This document shows positions 15,536 through 25,142 of a stretch of 64,000 nucleotides of DNA, one piece after another (the stretch's first letter is position 1; every line of letters begins with the position of its first letter). The translations under genes were made by a program, and so were the position numbers. The DNA is from Prevotella sp. UBA2711. Its GTDB lineage: Bacteria; Bacteroidota; Bacteroidia; Bacteroidales; Bacteroidaceae. The notes under the pieces are model-generated. The model was not told the DNA's origin. It did no database searches and was given only the letters and a program-made list of their open reading frames with translations. The stretch spans positions 1 through 64,000 of the forward strand of contig DEKX01000032.1 of NCBI GenBank assembly GCA_002354095.1, written 5' to 3'.

Positions 15536-17023
15536 ATGAATAAAAAGATGACGAACAAAATGACGAAACAGCTTTTTGTAGCTGCAGTGGCTTTCGCAGC
15601 CTTTACCGCTTGTTCAGACAACACGATTGCTGAACTGGATCCCAATCCCGTTATTGAGCCCACTCCAAGTGTTCAAACAGAGAATTCTGCTGTGTTGACT
15701 GATGCTAACGGGCAACAGCTCTCAACGGTGGCTGCCGATATGGGCATCTACTATCTGAACATCAAGACTGATGGTGCTTGGTATATCGAGACTCCCCGCA
15801 ACTTGGAGTTCCTTCCTACCAAGATGGCTGGTCTCGGTAGTGCCCGTGTGCCGGTAATGATTGGTAACAACTGGGCTGAGGGTCGTGAGTTGTCTTACAA
15901 AGTGCACTTCCTCAACGAAAATGGTCAGTCACGTCGCGCTGGTGAAACAGAGCAGACAGTGACTCAGAATTCGAACACCAACTTGGAAAAGTTCAAGACG
16001 GTCATGAACTCGAACACCTTTGTCGGTTATGGTTACTATCCTGCCAAGCACCCAAGACCTGAACTGTGTACAGGCGTAAAGATTTTCAAGATGGATGGCG
16101 CATACGTTATCAATAGTCTTGCACCAGATTCACAGGAAGATTATTTCTATGCCCATAGCGAGGATGTCTTGGACAAGGTAGTTTCTGTGAATGGACATCC
16201 TGGCGGAAACTTCGGTGCTGTCAAAATGTCTTTGGACTTAGACAACGTGAATGTAACCCGCAAGAACAACTTCGAAGTTACCATTATGCAGAAGTCACTG
16301 CTTCGTTCGGTTTACAGCCGTGAGATTGAAAACTGGGAAGAAAACGCAATTGATGCTAATTTCACTGAAGGCTTCAAAAAGTGCAAAGATCGTTTTATTA
16401 CTCAGTTTGCGGCAGCAGGTACTGATGAAGCCAAGAAGCTGGCAGCAGCAGAAGCATTGTTCCATGACGTAGGTACACATTTTATTATTAAAGGCTTTTT
16501 AGGTAGTGAGCTCAACTATCGTATGGCTGTTGCCAAATCAAAAATCACTAAGGCCACCAACGTGAAAGCCGCACTTGACTTCAAGTGGCAGCAACAGGTG
16601 AAGGACACTGCCAAGGTGGATTCTGCCGCAGCAGATAGTCTCAAGAAGTTGATTCCCGACAGTCTGAGAAAGAACTTCGTGTTCCATGGTGGTGTGATGG
16701 TGTCCGATTCTTCATTCAATGCAGCTTCTGCTACCTCCGCACAGGTGAAGGCACGTGGTGGTGATGTAGAGCGCGTGAGCATCCTCGCTACTGGTGGCAC
16801 CCTCAACTGCGCAGATCTGGGAATGTGGTTGCTGAGCACCGAACCGGAAAAAGCTGCCATGGTACAGTTAAACGTTGAGCCTATTTACCGTCTCTTTAAG
16901 GAAGATGCTACTGAGCAGGCAGCCCGTGCCTATCTCGTAAATTTGATAGATACAAAATACAGTCTCAAAGCTGCAGTGACCGGTTTTGGCAAGCTGACGG
17001 AAACAACGCCTGTGCAAGAATAA
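15536..17023 (+). CDS. MACPF-domain lipoprotein 1 with BACON-like domain
   Basis: 495-aa lipoprotein, first gene of the long operon. The lipobox FTAC places the lipidated Cys at 26, followed by SDN. Residues about 55-145 resemble a BACON/Ig-like domain (GAWYIE..., then NNW...). From about residue 155 the MACPF core starts (GYGYYP); the signature region reads DVGTHFIIKG (311-320), close to the family Y-G-T-H-F/Y with Val for Tyr. Conserved end motifs VKARGGDV (404-411) and PIYRLF (449-454) recur in the paralogues. Known MACPF proteins of Bacteroidales include secreted antimicrobial toxins (BSAP) that act on related bacteria; a similar pore-forming role is possible but unproven. Confidence 0.8.
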   Translation: MNKKMTNKMTKQLFVAAVAFAAFTACSDNTIAELDPNPVIEPTPSVQTENSAVLTDANGQQLSTVAADMGIYYLNIKTDGAWYIETPRNLEFLPTKMAGLGSARVPVMIGNNWAEGRELSYKVHFLNENGQSRRAGETEQTVTQNSNTNLEKFKTVMNSNTFVGYGYYPAKHPRPELCTGVKIFKMDGAYVINSLAPDSQEDYFYAHSEDVLDKVVSVNGHPGGNFGAVKMSLDLDNVNVTRKNNFEVTIMQKSLLRSVYSREIENWEENAIDANFTEGFKKCKDRFITQFAAAGTDEAKKLAAAEALFHDVGTHFIIKGFLGSELNYRMAVAKSKITKATNVKAALDFKWQQQVKDTAKVDSAAADSLKKLIPDSLRKNFVFHGGVMVSDSSFNAASATSAQVKARGGDVERVSILATGGTLNCADLGMWLLSTEPEKAAMVQLNVEPIYRLFKEDATEQAARAYLVNLIDTKYSLKAAVTGFGKLTETTPVQE

Positions 17024-17083
17024 CGTTTGAAGTAGAATAACATTATTCACCCGGTTTTTGACTGTTAAATATAAATTATAAAT

Positions 17084-18478
17084 ATGAACAGGTACATATA
17101 TCATTCGGTGTTGGTGCTTGTTGCCGCTCTGGCGGCAGCTTGCTCCGCCAGCGAAGATATGATAGGCAATGAGGGGAATGGCAGCGGGCAAAGCACTGCA
17201 CCGTTTGCCCTTCTCGGAACCTCAGGGAACGGTGTTTTGAACACGGAAGCCTCCTATGGGGAATATACAGCCTACATTAACGTGCCGGGCAAGTGGTCTG
17301 TAACAACCTCAAAAGGACTGGCTAACATCTATCCGTCGTCGGGCGAAGGCCCTGTCACAGCTCTCGTTCAGGTGGGTGAGAACTGGGGCGCAGCTCGCGA
17401 GAACGTGCTGACGCTCAAGACCGAGAATACAGGCAGGCGGGCAGCTGGTGACGGTGAGTCGAAGGTAACCATCCTCCAGTCGAACAATCCCTCGATGGAC
17501 TCCGTATCAACGGTGTTCTCGTCTGTCAAAGGTGCAGGCTATAGCTATATGCCTGGTGGCGAGTATTGCGATGGGGCGTTGATTCAACTGTTCAATCTGG
17601 TTACCCTTGACAGCATACAGCGCAAGACGGGTGTCAGTCTGATTACCGATGTCATCTTCCCGGAGACTATTCAGGAGGTGATTACTGCCGACAGTGAGGA
17701 AGCTATCAAAAAAGGTTTGGAGGTGAAGGCATCGCTTGGCATGAACTTCGGTAAAATAAAGAACAAGGGCACAGGAAGCGGTAGCATAGGTGTCGATGTG
17801 GGCAAACTGAATGAGAAAAAGTCTAAAAGCAAATATGCACTGAAGCGTGTGAAGACTACTCAGTTCACCCGTGAGATTGAATACATGAGCGTCATGGCAT
17901 TGCTGGCAAAGGCAGCCACCCGTGAAGAGAAGCAGAAACTGCTGTCACCAGGATTCTTCTCCATTCAGGAGACATTTGCCAAAGAAGTTGCTGCTGCGAA
18001 AGGTGATGATAGGAAGCAGCGAGTACTCTGTGACAGATTCCTGAGCGAGGTTGGTCCTTGCTTCATCAGCAAATCAGCGATGGGAGCGGTGCTCGACTAT
18101 CAGATTAGTGTAGATAGTACGGCGCTTCGCGATACGTTAGGTGTCGATGTGGCTCTTCAAGCCAGTTTCCAAGGAACAGTGAAGGGCAAGCAGGTAGGTG
18201 GTACAATATCTGCCGGTGTTACTGTTACGAAGGACGTCTCCGAGGTCCTTTCGAAGACCACAGCCACCGTCAAGGTGCGTGGTGGCGATGTAAGTCAGGT
18301 GAATGTCCTTGTTACCGGCGGCTGGCTTTATGACAGTGAAGTCACAGCTTGGCAGAACAGTTGCAGTCCCACCCGTGCCGTCATGGTCGATATAGCGTTG
18401 ATTCCAATCTACACGCTTATTGCCGATGACTACGCCCGTCAAGTGATGATGGACTACTTCTATGCGAAATTACAATAG
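17084..18478 (+). CDS. MACPF-like lipoprotein 2 with BACON-like domain
   Basis: 464-aa paralogue of the preceding gene, 60 nt downstream. The lipidated Cys is at residue 20 (AAAC, then SASED). Residues about 58-135 form a BACON-like domain (GKWSVTTS; NWGAARENVLTL; VTILQSN). The MACPF-like core starts at GAGYSYMPGG (150-159). The signature position reads SEVGPCFISK (321-330), so the G-T-H-F/Y is degenerate (GPCF), while the following AMGAVLDY, VRGGDV (398-403) and PIYTL (441-445) are kept. A Gly/Ser-rich insertion at 226-240 lies in a region that could be a membrane-inserting hairpin. Probably an accessory or diverged subunit; this is inference. Confidence 0.75.
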   Translation: MNRYIYHSVLVLVAALAAACSASEDMIGNEGNGSGQSTAPFALLGTSGNGVLNTEASYGEYTAYINVPGKWSVTTSKGLANIYPSSGEGPVTALVQVGENWGAARENVLTLKTENTGRRAAGDGESKVTILQSNNPSMDSVSTVFSSVKGAGYSYMPGGEYCDGALIQLFNLVTLDSIQRKTGVSLITDVIFPETIQEVITADSEEAIKKGLEVKASLGMNFGKIKNKGTGSGSIGVDVGKLNEKKSKSKYALKRVKTTQFTREIEYMSVMALLAKAATREEKQKLLSPGFFSIQETFAKEVAAAKGDDRKQRVLCDRFLSEVGPCFISKSAMGAVLDYQISVDSTALRDTLGVDVALQASFQGTVKGKQVGGTISAGVTVTKDVSEVLSKTTATVKVRGGDVSQVNVLVTGGWLYDSEVTAWQNSCSPTRAVMVDIALIPIYTLIADDYARQVMMDYFYAKLQ

Positions 18479-18514
18479 TAAAAACGACTATACGGTCTAA
18501 TCAAAGTGTATAAG

Positions 18515-19618
18515 ATGAAACGATTATATTATTTTCTCCTTCTTGTCGGTGTGCTTGGGGCGACCTCTTGTAGCAAGGACGACCCAGGGGCAGACTTAGG
18601 TACCTATGGCATTAACGGTGCTTACGGTGCCCTTAACGCCAACGGACAGAATGGGGCGGGCTATGTGTCGAAACTGCTCACGCCTCCTGGTTTTGAGCGT
18701 GGTGTGGGCTATTGCTATGCCACGGGAGCCGACTATCTGGAAGGAGTGACATTCAATATATTCAACCTCAACTATCTGGATTCCATCCAGTATGTGAAGG
18801 GGTTGAACCTTGTCAGCGATGAATACACTCCGTATAGCGAGGAACAGATTATCACCGGCGAGACACGCAGTGCTGTATCCAAGCAGTTGGCACTGTCAGC
18901 CAGCGTCGGTGCAAACTTCATAGTCGCCGATATCAGAGTGACGGGTAATTACTCTAAAGGTAGTGTTCAGGAAAGCGAGTCGGTGTTTGCCATGAAACGC
19001 ACCAAGAGGGTGGCCTACTGTCGTGACCTGCAGTACAGGAATGTCATTATGTATTATAAGGAAACAGGCGACAGTATGGTCTTTACCCCCGGTTTCTATG
19101 CCGACTGGAAATTGCTGGAAGGCAACAACACCAGACAGGACGACGTGAGTAACAAGATGGTGCTCGACTTCGTGAACAAATGGGGTAGGGGCTTCGTAGC
19201 CCGTGCTTTCCTGGGCGGAGTGCTGGAATACACCCTGCAGATCGACAAGTCGGCCATCAGCGAGAACCAAAGTCTGGAAATGGCACTCAATGCCAGTGTC
19301 GGACTCATCATTGGGGTTGATGCTTCAGCCAGTGTACAGACGCAGGAGTTCCAGAAAGTTTCCCGCGACCGCTACAGTCTTGACATCCATGTCCGTGGCG
19401 GCAATGTGCAGGCTGTAACGGAAGTGTTGGCAGGAAATGTTACCTCACCGGCTGGTATCAAGGAATGGATGCAGAGTGTCAACTTTTCGCCGACCCCTGA
19501 TAGCGACCAATTGAAGATTTGCGCTCTGACCGATGTGAAGATAGCTTCCATTGCCAGCCTGTTTACGGGCAAGGTGCAGGACAGAGTGAACTATATTTTA
19601 CGCACGCATGTGCAATAG
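18515..19618 (+). CDS. MACPF-like lipoprotein 3
   Basis: 367-aa lipoprotein, third in the array. The ATG at 18515 is chosen over the GTG at 18506 because it gives a compact signal peptide with lipobox ATSC (Cys19). No BACON-like domain precedes the core, which begins at GVGYCYATG (63-71). The signature position reads NKWGRGFVAR (221-230) instead of Y-G-T-H-F/Y, yet FLGGVLEYTLQID, VRGGNV (293-298) and the C-terminal strand pattern match the neighbours. It is 36 nt after gene 2 and 17 nt before gene 4. The call as MACPF-like rests mainly on alignment by eye to the paralogues. Confidence 0.68.
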   Translation: MKRLYYFLLLVGVLGATSCSKDDPGADLGTYGINGAYGALNANGQNGAGYVSKLLTPPGFERGVGYCYATGADYLEGVTFNIFNLNYLDSIQYVKGLNLVSDEYTPYSEEQIITGETRSAVSKQLALSASVGANFIVADIRVTGNYSKGSVQESESVFAMKRTKRVAYCRDLQYRNVIMYYKETGDSMVFTPGFYADWKLLEGNNTRQDDVSNKMVLDFVNKWGRGFVARAFLGGVLEYTLQIDKSAISENQSLEMALNASVGLIIGVDASASVQTQEFQKVSRDRYSLDIHVRGGNVQAVTEVLAGNVTSPAGIKEWMQSVNFSPTPDSDQLKICALTDVKIASIASLFTGKVQDRVNYILRTHVQ

Positions 19619-19635
19619 TCAGAAATGAATTAGGT

Positions 19636-20829
19636 ATGAAGTACACCTTATTATATATATATGCAGCAGCGGGCATGTTGGCATGGACATCATGCAGCAG
19701 TGATAACGACGACTTGGGTGTTGTTCTTGAAGCGCCACAGCCTGTCAGTGAAGTAGAATCCGCACCGGTATCATGGCTTGCCAATACCTATACTCCCGAG
19801 GACTTGAAGAAAGTGGAAGATGCCATTGGTGCCATTCGTGGCGCAGGCTACACCTACAGAGACAATGAGTTATATTGTGTCGGCACCGATATGGAAGTGT
19901 TTAACATGCGCAAGTTGCACGATATGGAAAAGAAGTACAATACCTCTTATCTCATTGACGACTATACGCCCTTTACCGACCAGAAATTCATCTACACCGA
20001 GAGTACCAAGGCACTGAAGGATTCGTTGGCGGTCGATGTCGGCATTGGCGTGGGTGCCGGTGTTTTCTCTGTGGATGTCGATGTAGCTTTCAACAAGAAG
20101 AAGATAGAGAACAAGAAGAACTACTATTCGTTGATGCGCTTGAGGCAAAGCTACTTCCAGCGTGAGTTAAGCTTCCTGAATCTGCGCGAACAGGTGGCTA
20201 ATGCCATTGCCGCTTCGTCGGTAGCCAATACCTATCCCAGTATGGATGCCGATGCGCTTGCCAAGGCAGTGCCGTTCTTCAAGGAAGCTTACGCTCCTGG
20301 TTTCGCGGATGTGATGCAGAAGTTCATCCGTAAGATTCATGCAGCCCCTTCAGCATACGCTGCCGGAGGTATCTGTCGTGAGTTTATTGAGGAAGTGGGT
20401 CCCAGTTTCGTTTACCGTTCTGTCTTAGGCTGCTCGCTCGACTACTATAACGCAACAGCTATGGACTCCGTTGCCACTTCGCTCGATGTCAAGGTGGCTC
20501 TTGAGATGACTGTTCAGATTAAGTTTATCTCCATCAGTGCCGGTATCAGTACCGAATATCATGATGCTGTGATGAAGTGCAGTCGTAATTCTACGAGCCA
20601 CATCACCGCCCGTGGCGGCGACTTGTCTCTTGTGACGGCATTCACCACCGGCCAGCAGGCAACGATAGACCAATCGACACTTGTCAAGTGGCAGAAGACG
20701 GTGACACCACAGGATGCCGCCCTCATCGACATCCGCTTGGTACCTATCTACGAGGTGATTTACGATGCCAAAACGCGTAATATACTGAGGAACTATATGA
20801 ATAAATCATTGCAAGACATCAATGATTAG
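19636..20829 (+). CDS. MACPF-like lipoprotein 4
   Basis: 397-aa lipoprotein. The ATG at 19636 is used because the 39 codons upstream of it overlap the preceding gene and lack a signal peptide, while this start gives a lipobox WTSC (Cys20) followed by SSDNDD. The core begins at GAGYTYRDN (69-77). The signature position reads EEVGPSFVYR (252-261), again without Thr-His. VLGCSLDY, TARGGD and PIYEV correspond to the conserved end motifs of the family. Spacing to both neighbours is 15-17 nt, indicating one transcript. Function unknown; a pore subunit or partner is possible. Confidence 0.7.
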   Translation: MKYTLLYIYAAAGMLAWTSCSSDNDDLGVVLEAPQPVSEVESAPVSWLANTYTPEDLKKVEDAIGAIRGAGYTYRDNELYCVGTDMEVFNMRKLHDMEKKYNTSYLIDDYTPFTDQKFIYTESTKALKDSLAVDVGIGVGAGVFSVDVDVAFNKKKIENKKNYYSLMRLRQSYFQRELSFLNLREQVANAIAASSVANTYPSMDADALAKAVPFFKEAYAPGFADVMQKFIRKIHAAPSAYAAGGICREFIEEVGPSFVYRSVLGCSLDYYNATAMDSVATSLDVKVALEMTVQIKFISISAGISTEYHDAVMKCSRNSTSHITARGGDLSLVTAFTTGQQATIDQSTLVKWQKTVTPQDAALIDIRLVPIYEVIYDAKTRNILRNYMNKSLQDIND

Positions 20830-20844
20830 TAAAAGATAGAGTAT

Positions 20845-23127
20845 ATGAAAGATATGAATACATACAAAAATATCAATCGGAGAAGGGGCTGTAAGGGGGT
20901 TGCACGGATATTGCTCTGCGCAGCATTCCTCATTTCTCATTTCTCATTTCTCATTTCATTGACCTCCTGTTCCGACGACCTTATCGACAAGCCGAGTTCT
21001 AATGTTGACGAATATTTGCTGATGAGAGGCTATACGGAAGAACAGATCAAGATGCAGCGTTTAGGCTATGGCTACAATGCCGCTGGCAACGTGATGGACG
21101 ACAGTAGTTTCTCTGCGAAACCCATCATCAACATGAATAAAGTCAGGGAAGCCGAGAAAAAGTATGGCATCATCGTTAATACCGAGCTTCGTCATTATAC
21201 ATCTGTTGACATCTTCAGCGGAAATACCATTCAGGAACTTGGGCATGAAGAAACCAAATATACCGTCAATGAGGTCAATCTGGTAGGCGGTGGAAAGTAT
21301 TACCGTAAGAACGAAACCACTTACAAAGGCAAATGGACCAGCAGTTATAAAGCACACATGTTCCTTAAGCACATCATGGCTACAACCACTATTGATGCGG
21401 GTATTTTGCGCTGTATGAAACTGGACAGTCTGGAGAGTACTGAAAGCGCGTTCACTGAAGAATTCCGCAAAGACCTTGCCCAGTTGGTCAGGGGCGGTGA
21501 GTCGGGTGTCACCGAAGCGAGTGCCTCTGCGTTTTCTGAGAAGTATGGTACACACATTGTCCTGTCTTCCAATCTTGGGGGTATGTGCGAGTTGCAGATG
21601 TCCATTAATCGTGACTCCTGTGTTGACAAGGAATATGCGACACAGCAGGTCAGCGAGGTCATTCTTGGCAAAAAGGTTACAAAAACTACTGGCTCGAAAG
21701 TTCTTAAAGAGTTGCCCCAGCATCACATCCAGTATCAGGGACAGATTAGTGTTAAGGGAGGTACAGCCGAAGATAGCAAAGCACTTCACAAAACCTTTGA
21801 TGAAACTCGGGAAGCTGAAGTGAAAATCAGCGATGGCGACTATTATGCTTGGGCGGAGCACATCAGTATTGACCCCACATCCTATAATGCAGCCTTCATC
21901 GGCGGTCGTTATGTGCCGTTGTATCAGCTGTTCGATGATGCCACCACACGGAAAGTGTTGCGTAAGGTTTATGAGGCGTATCTCAAGAAAGAGGCACCCG
22001 ACCAGGAAGTTAAAGAGCCTGATTATGGTGTCCTGTCAGTTGAGGGCAATTACGGACCTGATGTGAGAGTCGCTACATTGAAAGGTGTTAAGGCAGCCAT
22101 CCTGTGTCAGGAATATGTGCCTTCCATCCGTAGTGACAAGCCCTGTGTTGTGGCTTATCCGCTGATTCGTGACATCAACGATATTGCACGTCCGTTCCTT
22201 GCTTCCGGACTGTTCGTCGGCGACGAGAGCCATCGCCCGGGTCGCGTTATTTGGGAAGGCAGTGCATCGGTGTATATACCTAACGACAGCATCTTCGCTG
22301 ACAGCGACAGTATCCCTATCAAAAACCTTTTCGACCCGAAGACCAAGATGTTGAAGAACGTTTACTTCTATTGGAATGCCGTGCACCCTCAGCCCTGTCC
22401 CACCATACCGAAGAGTCCAGAACCTTATACTGCATCTGTATATGATTCTCAGCCTGCTACACTTGTCCAGCAGACTACTTTTGCCAAGGTCGCCAGCACT
22501 TTCTGGTCAGTGCGGCCAGTGCAGTTGGATAGCATATTCGTAAAGAAATACTGGAGCGAAGACAAGAAATTTACGGCATTCGCCAAAGCCAGGTTTAAAG
22601 AAAATTACAGTGGTGTATTATTAACCGATAGTATGAAATATAACTACTGTCTGGTGGATGGAGGCGACAATTACCAGCGTGGTAGCGAGTTCACAAGCGA
22701 CAACGATGGCAACAAGCGATGGATTGATGCCGTGAGCAAATCGGTGAAGGCACTTGGGCTGTCAGGTTTTCTGCCCTCTGTGATACAGTCGAAGAGTATT
22801 ACCAAAATGTTAGGCAACCGTATGAGTGTTTTCTATTATCCATATTATAAGGATGGCCGTAATGTGCTTGGATTGGACTGGCCCACAGGTTATTGGGTCA
22901 TCTCTGAACCCGGACAGCCGATAGCAATCACTCCCGAAAAATGTGATACTAAGGGAATGCCGATTATAACGGATGATGTGGGCGAGGCTCGTATTATGCG
23001 TCTGAGTGGTTCGGGTACCGACTTGTTGTTCGACTATCCCGAGTATGTCAGGGCATTCAATTACTCTGATCAGGCATTCTTCAAGTTTTTCCCCATATAT
23101 ATCACGATCAACAATTTTGGAAAGTAG
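20845..23127 (+). CDS. MACPF lipoprotein 5 with long C-terminal extension
   Basis: 760-aa lipoprotein. The signal peptide is unusual: its hydrophobic core (ISHFSFLIS) is encoded by five 7-bp repeats (20924-20958), and the lipobox is LTSC (Cys42). The MACPF core begins at GYGYNAAG (74-81), and the signature EKYGTHIVLS (232-241) is intact. The core ends near PLYQLF (about 365-370). The remaining 390 residues form an extension that I do not recognise; it contains the blocks KGVKAAILCQEY, PGRVIWEGSASVYIPND and PTGYWVISEPGQ, and could bind the target surface. It is 15 nt downstream of gene 4 and 3 nt upstream of gene 6. Confidence 0.78.
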   Translation: MKDMNTYKNINRRRGCKGVARILLCAAFLISHFSFLISLTSCSDDLIDKPSSNVDEYLLMRGYTEEQIKMQRLGYGYNAAGNVMDDSSFSAKPIINMNKVREAEKKYGIIVNTELRHYTSVDIFSGNTIQELGHEETKYTVNEVNLVGGGKYYRKNETTYKGKWTSSYKAHMFLKHIMATTTIDAGILRCMKLDSLESTESAFTEEFRKDLAQLVRGGESGVTEASASAFSEKYGTHIVLSSNLGGMCELQMSINRDSCVDKEYATQQVSEVILGKKVTKTTGSKVLKELPQHHIQYQGQISVKGGTAEDSKALHKTFDETREAEVKISDGDYYAWAEHISIDPTSYNAAFIGGRYVPLYQLFDDATTRKVLRKVYEAYLKKEAPDQEVKEPDYGVLSVEGNYGPDVRVATLKGVKAAILCQEYVPSIRSDKPCVVAYPLIRDINDIARPFLASGLFVGDESHRPGRVIWEGSASVYIPNDSIFADSDSIPIKNLFDPKTKMLKNVYFYWNAVHPQPCPTIPKSPEPYTASVYDSQPATLVQQTTFAKVASTFWSVRPVQLDSIFVKKYWSEDKKFTAFAKARFKENYSGVLLTDSMKYNYCLVDGGDNYQRGSEFTSDNDGNKRWIDAVSKSVKALGLSGFLPSVIQSKSITKMLGNRMSVFYYPYYKDGRNVLGLDWPTGYWVISEPGQPIAITPEKCDTKGMPIITDDVGEARIMRLSGSGTDLLFDYPEYVRAFNYSDQAFFKFFPIYITINNFGK
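20924..20958 (+). repeat. Five 7-bp repeats in the signal peptide of MACPF lipoprotein 5
   Basis: CATTCCT, CATTTCT, CATTTCT, CATTTCT, CATTTCA. A 7-bp unit shifts the frame when copy number changes. A related array lies at 25216-25250. Confidence 0.85.
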
Positions 23128-23130
23128 CGT

Positions 23131-25113
23131 ATGATGAACATGAATAAAGATATCAAATGGGTGAAGGTTAATACAGGAAAGTTGGTGCAGTTGCTATTTG
23201 CAGCAGCATTCCTCATTTCCTGGCCTTCCTGTACTCGTGAGGATGATATTCAAACGATAGTGGAGGAATACGACCCTACGGATGTCTACGGCACCTACGA
23301 TGAGGCTCACTGGCGGCGTGTGCATGCGGCACAGCGTCAGGCTTACATCGGCGACCTGTATCGCAGTTACGGTGTGGGTTACGGTTATAACGGCACGGGA
23401 AAGTACAGCAACTACGACGAGGTGCGCGACCGCATCATCGACCTGTCGGTCATCCAGAAGTTCGACGCGGAGCATGGCTCAGCAACTATTGTTGATGATG
23501 TCTCTCCGTCATCCTTCCACCATGTATATAGTGGCAATGATGCCATGACAATATGCCAGAAACTCACTGCCAATGCATCGGTGAAGGTTGATTTGCTCCT
23601 CTTCCAGGGAGAATCCTCGATAACCTTCAACAAAACCGACATGGTGAGCAATGAGTATGCATTCTGTACCATTTACGACGGTCTGACTTTGGCATCTCGT
23701 CATTTGGAACCTTACGACCTGTACTATATAGCCCGTGAGCATCCCGAAGCGTTGTCCCCCGGATTCCTCCGCTACCAGCAATTGGCTGCAGAGGCCTACG
23801 AAAAGAACAATCTTACCGAGGCCATGCGTATTCTTCAGAACATGTTGCAGACCTACGGTACCCATATCATCTACCATGCCAAGTTGGGCGGCAAGCTGAA
23901 GTTAAGCACCACCATGAAACGGCATGTGGTGGACTCTCGCAATACCGTTGATGAACAGGCAGGTGTCACGTTCGCCTATTGCGTAGGAAAGAAAACGGGT
24001 ACGGAGAAAAAAGACTGGGTGGTGAACACGCAGGAAGACCGTGAGACCCACATCGAGGCGCTCGGTGGCAATAGTGCCCTCGCCACAAAGTTTATCGGAC
24101 TGCATGATAGTGATAACATGGGAAAGAAAAGCGAAGCCGTAGATGCATGGTTCAAGTCACTGAAGTTTGATCCCTATGTTGACAAAGACAGCAATAATGT
24201 GGAACTGATAGATATCAAAGTGGCACCAATCTCCGACTTGATTATAGACAAGAGGGTTGCCGCCCTCTATAATACGATGGTGGGGAAATACGTAGAATAC
24301 GAGACCGATGTCATGCCCCGTGCCAGAAATCAGGTTTATGCGAAGATACCGATGTCGCAGCTTAAACAGAATCAGCGTTCCATTACCAACATGGTGGTTG
24401 CCGGCACAGAGGTTATCGGCGAGATACTCAATGAATATGTTCACAACGTAGAATATACGGTGTTCTATCCCACCTTAGGTGGTAAGATGGCTCGCGAGGG
24501 ACTTGGTCGCCGTTGCAGCGATGACAGCCTGTTCACCATTACGTGGCAGTATATTGAAGGCCAGGAAACCCAAGCGAAGGCATACGTTACCCCGCTTGTG
24601 CGCTCCAACTACGACGATTACTTCTATTACAATAACGGTGACATTGATATATCACCTGTTGAAAAGGTGACCTATCAGACTGGTGGTGATGTCGCTGTCA
24701 GTCAGGCTGGCCTTTATATGTGGAACGACACCTGTGTCGCCAATATGAAGATAGGACCTTACTACCTGCATCAGGGAGTCATGGCAAGCGTTAACACTGA
24801 CAAATCGACCATGAACTCGATACGCACGTTGCTCAAGGATGTACCAGTGGGCTATGAACTTGCTGATACGGTGAAAACGAACGAAGTCATACGCTTTATG
24901 TATCACTCTGGCGAGGTGTTCGCATCCGACCGCATCAATTGGAGTTCGGTACCCCCATTCTTCAGCTACAAGCGGTTTATCCTTTTCGACAATAATCAAA
25001 ATCAGTATGGCATTTTCCGGCTGGATAGTAAGAAATCCTTTGTGACTCCCGTAACGGGTGCCACGGTCGGTCAGGCACTGCTGATACGTCGCAGGGATTT
25101 TAAGTATTTGTAG
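23131..25113 (+). CDS. MACPF lipoprotein 6 with C-terminal extension
   Basis: 660-aa lipoprotein, last of the six MACPF genes and 3 nt after gene 5. The signal peptide contains FLISWPSC (Cys34), a degenerate form of the repeat-encoded leader of gene 5. The MACPF core starts at GVGYGYNGTG (81-90), with an intact signature QTYGTHIIYHAKLGG (240-254). The C-terminal 260 residues carry NVEYTVFYPTLGGKMAREG and GDVAVSQAGLYMWND segments. I cannot assign this part; it may be a target-recognition domain like the extension of gene 5. The conserved RGGD/PIY motifs are altered (LGGNS, then APISDL). Confidence 0.77.
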   Translation: MMNMNKDIKWVKVNTGKLVQLLFAAAFLISWPSCTREDDIQTIVEEYDPTDVYGTYDEAHWRRVHAAQRQAYIGDLYRSYGVGYGYNGTGKYSNYDEVRDRIIDLSVIQKFDAEHGSATIVDDVSPSSFHHVYSGNDAMTICQKLTANASVKVDLLLFQGESSITFNKTDMVSNEYAFCTIYDGLTLASRHLEPYDLYYIAREHPEALSPGFLRYQQLAAEAYEKNNLTEAMRILQNMLQTYGTHIIYHAKLGGKLKLSTTMKRHVVDSRNTVDEQAGVTFAYCVGKKTGTEKKDWVVNTQEDRETHIEALGGNSALATKFIGLHDSDNMGKKSEAVDAWFKSLKFDPYVDKDSNNVELIDIKVAPISDLIIDKRVAALYNTMVGKYVEYETDVMPRARNQVYAKIPMSQLKQNQRSITNMVVAGTEVIGEILNEYVHNVEYTVFYPTLGGKMAREGLGRRCSDDSLFTITWQYIEGQETQAKAYVTPLVRSNYDDYFYYNNGDIDISPVEKVTYQTGGDVAVSQAGLYMWNDTCVANMKIGPYYLHQGVMASVNTDKSTMNSIRTLLKDVPVGYELADTVKTNEVIRFMYHSGEVFASDRINWSSVPPFFSYKRFILFDNNQNQYGIFRLDSKKSFVTPVTGATVGQALLIRRRDFKYL

Positions 25114-25134
25114 GTTATGGGTTATAGATTATAG
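25114..25134 (+). repeat. Three 7-bp repeats after MACPF lipoprotein 6
   Basis: GTTATGG, GTTATAG, ATTATAG start directly after the stop codon of the sixth MACPF gene and fill most of the 29-nt gap to the next gene. Confidence 0.75.
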
Positions 25135-25142
25135 ATGAATAT

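Noticed and set aside
19519..19635. 39-codon N-terminal extension of MACPF lipoprotein 4
   Set aside because: It overlaps the preceding gene and would bury the lipoprotein signal peptide that starts at 19636.
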